From NCBI GenBank assembly GCA_002343395.1, contig DDSN01000101.1:2099-17423 (forward strand): DNA of 15,325 nucleotides, read 5' to 3'. The first letter of the stretch is position 1. Each line of letters opens with the position of its first letter. The stretch comes from Hyphomonadaceae bacterium UBA2389 (GTDB lineage: Bacteria > Pseudomonadota > Alphaproteobacteria > Caulobacterales > Aquidulcibacteraceae). Of the stretch, positions 14,439-15,325 are shown one piece after another. The translations under genes and the position numbers were made by a program. A model generated the notes under the pieces. It saw nothing but the letters and a program-made list of their open reading frames with translations, did not search any database and had not been told where the DNA came from.

Positions 14439-15136
14439 AGCGGCGCTCCTCGCATCAGTTCGAGCACGAGAGCGTTCGCCCCGTCCGCTTCGCGCATGTC
14501 ATTGGCGCCGGCGGTGACGAAGTTGAACCAGACGACTTGACCGGTGCGAAGATCCACTAGAGACGCGAATGTCTGTTGCCCGCCCATCGGGATGTACACG
14601 CCCGCGACGAGACCGACCAATGCCGCCGCCGCGCGCGCACCGCTCGCATACGATCCTCGAGCGACCACGAAGAGCGCGTAATCGGCTTCATAAGCAGCGC
14701 CCAGTTCCTGAACGCCATCGCCAAGGGTCCAGACATTGTTGTTTTTGCGCGTTGGCAATTGAGTGGCCGGCGTTCTGTTGGCGAGGATTGCGCCGCCGAC
14801 AACATCGTGAAGACGGATGATCTGCCCTGTGCGGCCCTCCATCGCTTCTGCGGGATTTAGCGCGCTCGGAACATGCTGCTCGCGTCCCACGAGGGCGGCC
14901 AGACTTTGCGCTAGATTGTCGCGACCAGCCACGGACCAGTCTTCCCGAGGCTCGGGCAGGCCTGCTGCCGTGAGCAGCGACAATTGCACGTCCGGCATCA
15001 TGACGAGCACGCGCGAGTGCTCGGGCAGCGGCTCAATTCTTTGGGTCCGGCGGCGTGGCTGCGCGTCGGCCGCGTCGACCACCAAGCTAAACAACAAGAA
15101 TACCGCAGTCAGCGCGAAGACTTTTTTCTTGAACAT
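14435..15136 (-). CDS. Secreted protein of unknown function, first gene of the M48 export operon
   Basis: I do not recognise a family for this 233-residue protein. It has a clear signal peptide (MFKKKVFALTAVFLLFSLVVDAADA, cut before QP) and then an Arg-rich mature start (QPRRRTQRIEPL). The mature domain contains RVLVMMPDVQLSLL, ALFVVARGSY, a hydrophobic Gly/Ala-rich stretch (ARAAAALVGLVAGVYIP) and LVDLRTGQVVWFNFV. The last is a strand pattern seen in proteins that report on envelope components, and an alpha/beta fold is likely. Start ATG 15136 has GGGGGGAG two bases upstream. A promoter candidate lies just ahead. It is followed by the M48 peptidase with a 4-base overlap. Confidence 0.82.
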   Translation of the reverse strand: MFKKKVFALTAVFLLFSLVVDAADAQPRRRTQRIEPLPEHSRVLVMMPDVQLSLLTAAGLPEPREDWSVAGRDNLAQSLAALVGREQHVPSALNPAEAMEGRTGQIIRLHDVVGGAILANRTPATQLPTRKNNNVWTLGDGVQELGAAYEADYALFVVARGSYASGARAAAALVGLVAGVYIPMGGQQTFASLVDLRTGQVVWFNFVTAGANDMREADGANALVLELMRGAPL

Positions 15137-15160
15137 TAGCTCCCCCCAACCACCTTAATA

Positions 15161-15188
15161 ATCTTATCGTAGGGAGAAGCCTTGTCCA
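15161..15188 (-). promoter_or_regulatory. Sigma-70-like promoter for the M48 export operon
   Basis: On the minus strand, TGGACA (15188-15183, 5/6 to the -35 consensus) and TAAGAT (15166-15161, 4/6 to the -10 consensus) are 16 bases apart. Transcription would begin about 20 bases ahead of ATG 15136. The site lies in the 129-base divergent region shared with sucD. I see no equally good promoter for sucD. Confidence 0.45.
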
Positions 15189-15265
15189 GTACCGGATCAA
15201 GCCGTTTGCAAGTGTGAGTGCCAACGAGTAGGACGCGCTATCATCGTGTGCCTCCGGGGGCCTGC

Positions 15266-15325
15266 TTGTCCATTCTCGTCAACGCATCCACGCGCGTCAT
15301 TTGCCAGGGCTTCACCGGCAAGAAC
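15266..15325 (+). CDS. sucD: Succinyl-CoA synthetase alpha subunit, N-terminal fragment (cut by window end)
   Basis: SucD carries the phosphohistidine and CoA site of succinyl-CoA synthetase and works with SucC. Only 20 codons are visible, reading SILVNASTRVICQGFTGKN after the start. This matches the conserved SucD N-terminus (pattern MSILVNxxTxVICQGxTG). The start appears to be TTG at 15266, with GGGGG five bases upstream as a weak ribosome binding site; an in-frame GTG at 15248 would add six residues (PPGACL). The gene is divergent from the M48 export operon. It lies about 4.86 kb downstream of sucC, whereas the two are usually adjacent. Confidence 0.88.
   Translation, partial: MSILVNASTRVICQGFTGKN

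Noticed and set aside
2141..15267. A 15-base exact match, TCCGGGGGCCTGCTT, at 2141-2155 (end of the DUF3800 gene) and 15253-15267 (sucD start), suggestive of insertion boundaries
   Set aside because: In GC-rich DNA of this length, about one 15-base match is expected by chance by rough estimate, and the match does not extend. No integrase or tRNA is nearby.

Overview
The window looks like part of an alphaproteobacterial chromosome. The core genes are of alphaproteobacterial type: the 3' end of metK, mdh, sucC and the first 20 codons of sucD. Most reading frames are GC-rich and several genes use GTG or TTG starts. A caulobacteral/hyphomonadal relative is my guess; no rRNA or lineage marker is present to prove it. 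No tRNA, rRNA, CRISPR array, transposase or integrase is visible.

Layout. 1-384: C-terminal part of S-adenosylmethionine synthetase (metK). 425-850 (minus): a four-helix membrane protein of unknown function, divergent from malate dehydrogenase (mdh, 971-1933). 2154-3635 (minus): a lower-GC accessory block with a DUF3800 protein and a MazF/MazE-type toxin-antitoxin pair. 3732-5153 (plus): a tightly packed operon of two small membrane proteins, an ECF sigma factor and a small membrane protein that is a plausible anti-sigma factor. 5191-9156 (plus): single or loosely linked genes for a GNAT acetyltransferase, a secreted M28 metallopeptidase of the carboxypeptidase Q type, a DUF6265 secreted protein and an MFS transporter. 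9215-10408: sucC (succinyl-CoA synthetase beta). 10497-12414 (plus): a Fic-family AMPylase, a VOC-fold protein and a lipoprotein, joined by 4-nt ATGA overlaps. 12562-15136 (minus): a three-gene export operon (secreted protein, M48 metallopeptidase, lipoprotein), also joined by ATGA overlaps. 15266-15325: start of sucD (succinyl-CoA synthetase alpha) with a TTG start, cut by the window end.

How it works together. mdh, sucC and sucD encode TCA-cycle enzymes and are usually adjacent (mdh-sucC-sucD, then sucA/sucB) in alphaproteobacteria. Here about 7.3 kb lies between mdh and sucC, and about 4.9 kb separates the two subunits of one enzyme. The intervening genes fall into modules: stress or conflict genes (DUF3800, MazEF, Fic), signalling (the ECF sigma operon) and envelope functions (M28, M48, lipoproteins, MFS). 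The most interesting parts are the separation of sucC from sucD, the Fic gene spliced into a coupled operon, the ECF sigma operon with unfamiliar membrane partners, and the M48 export operon.
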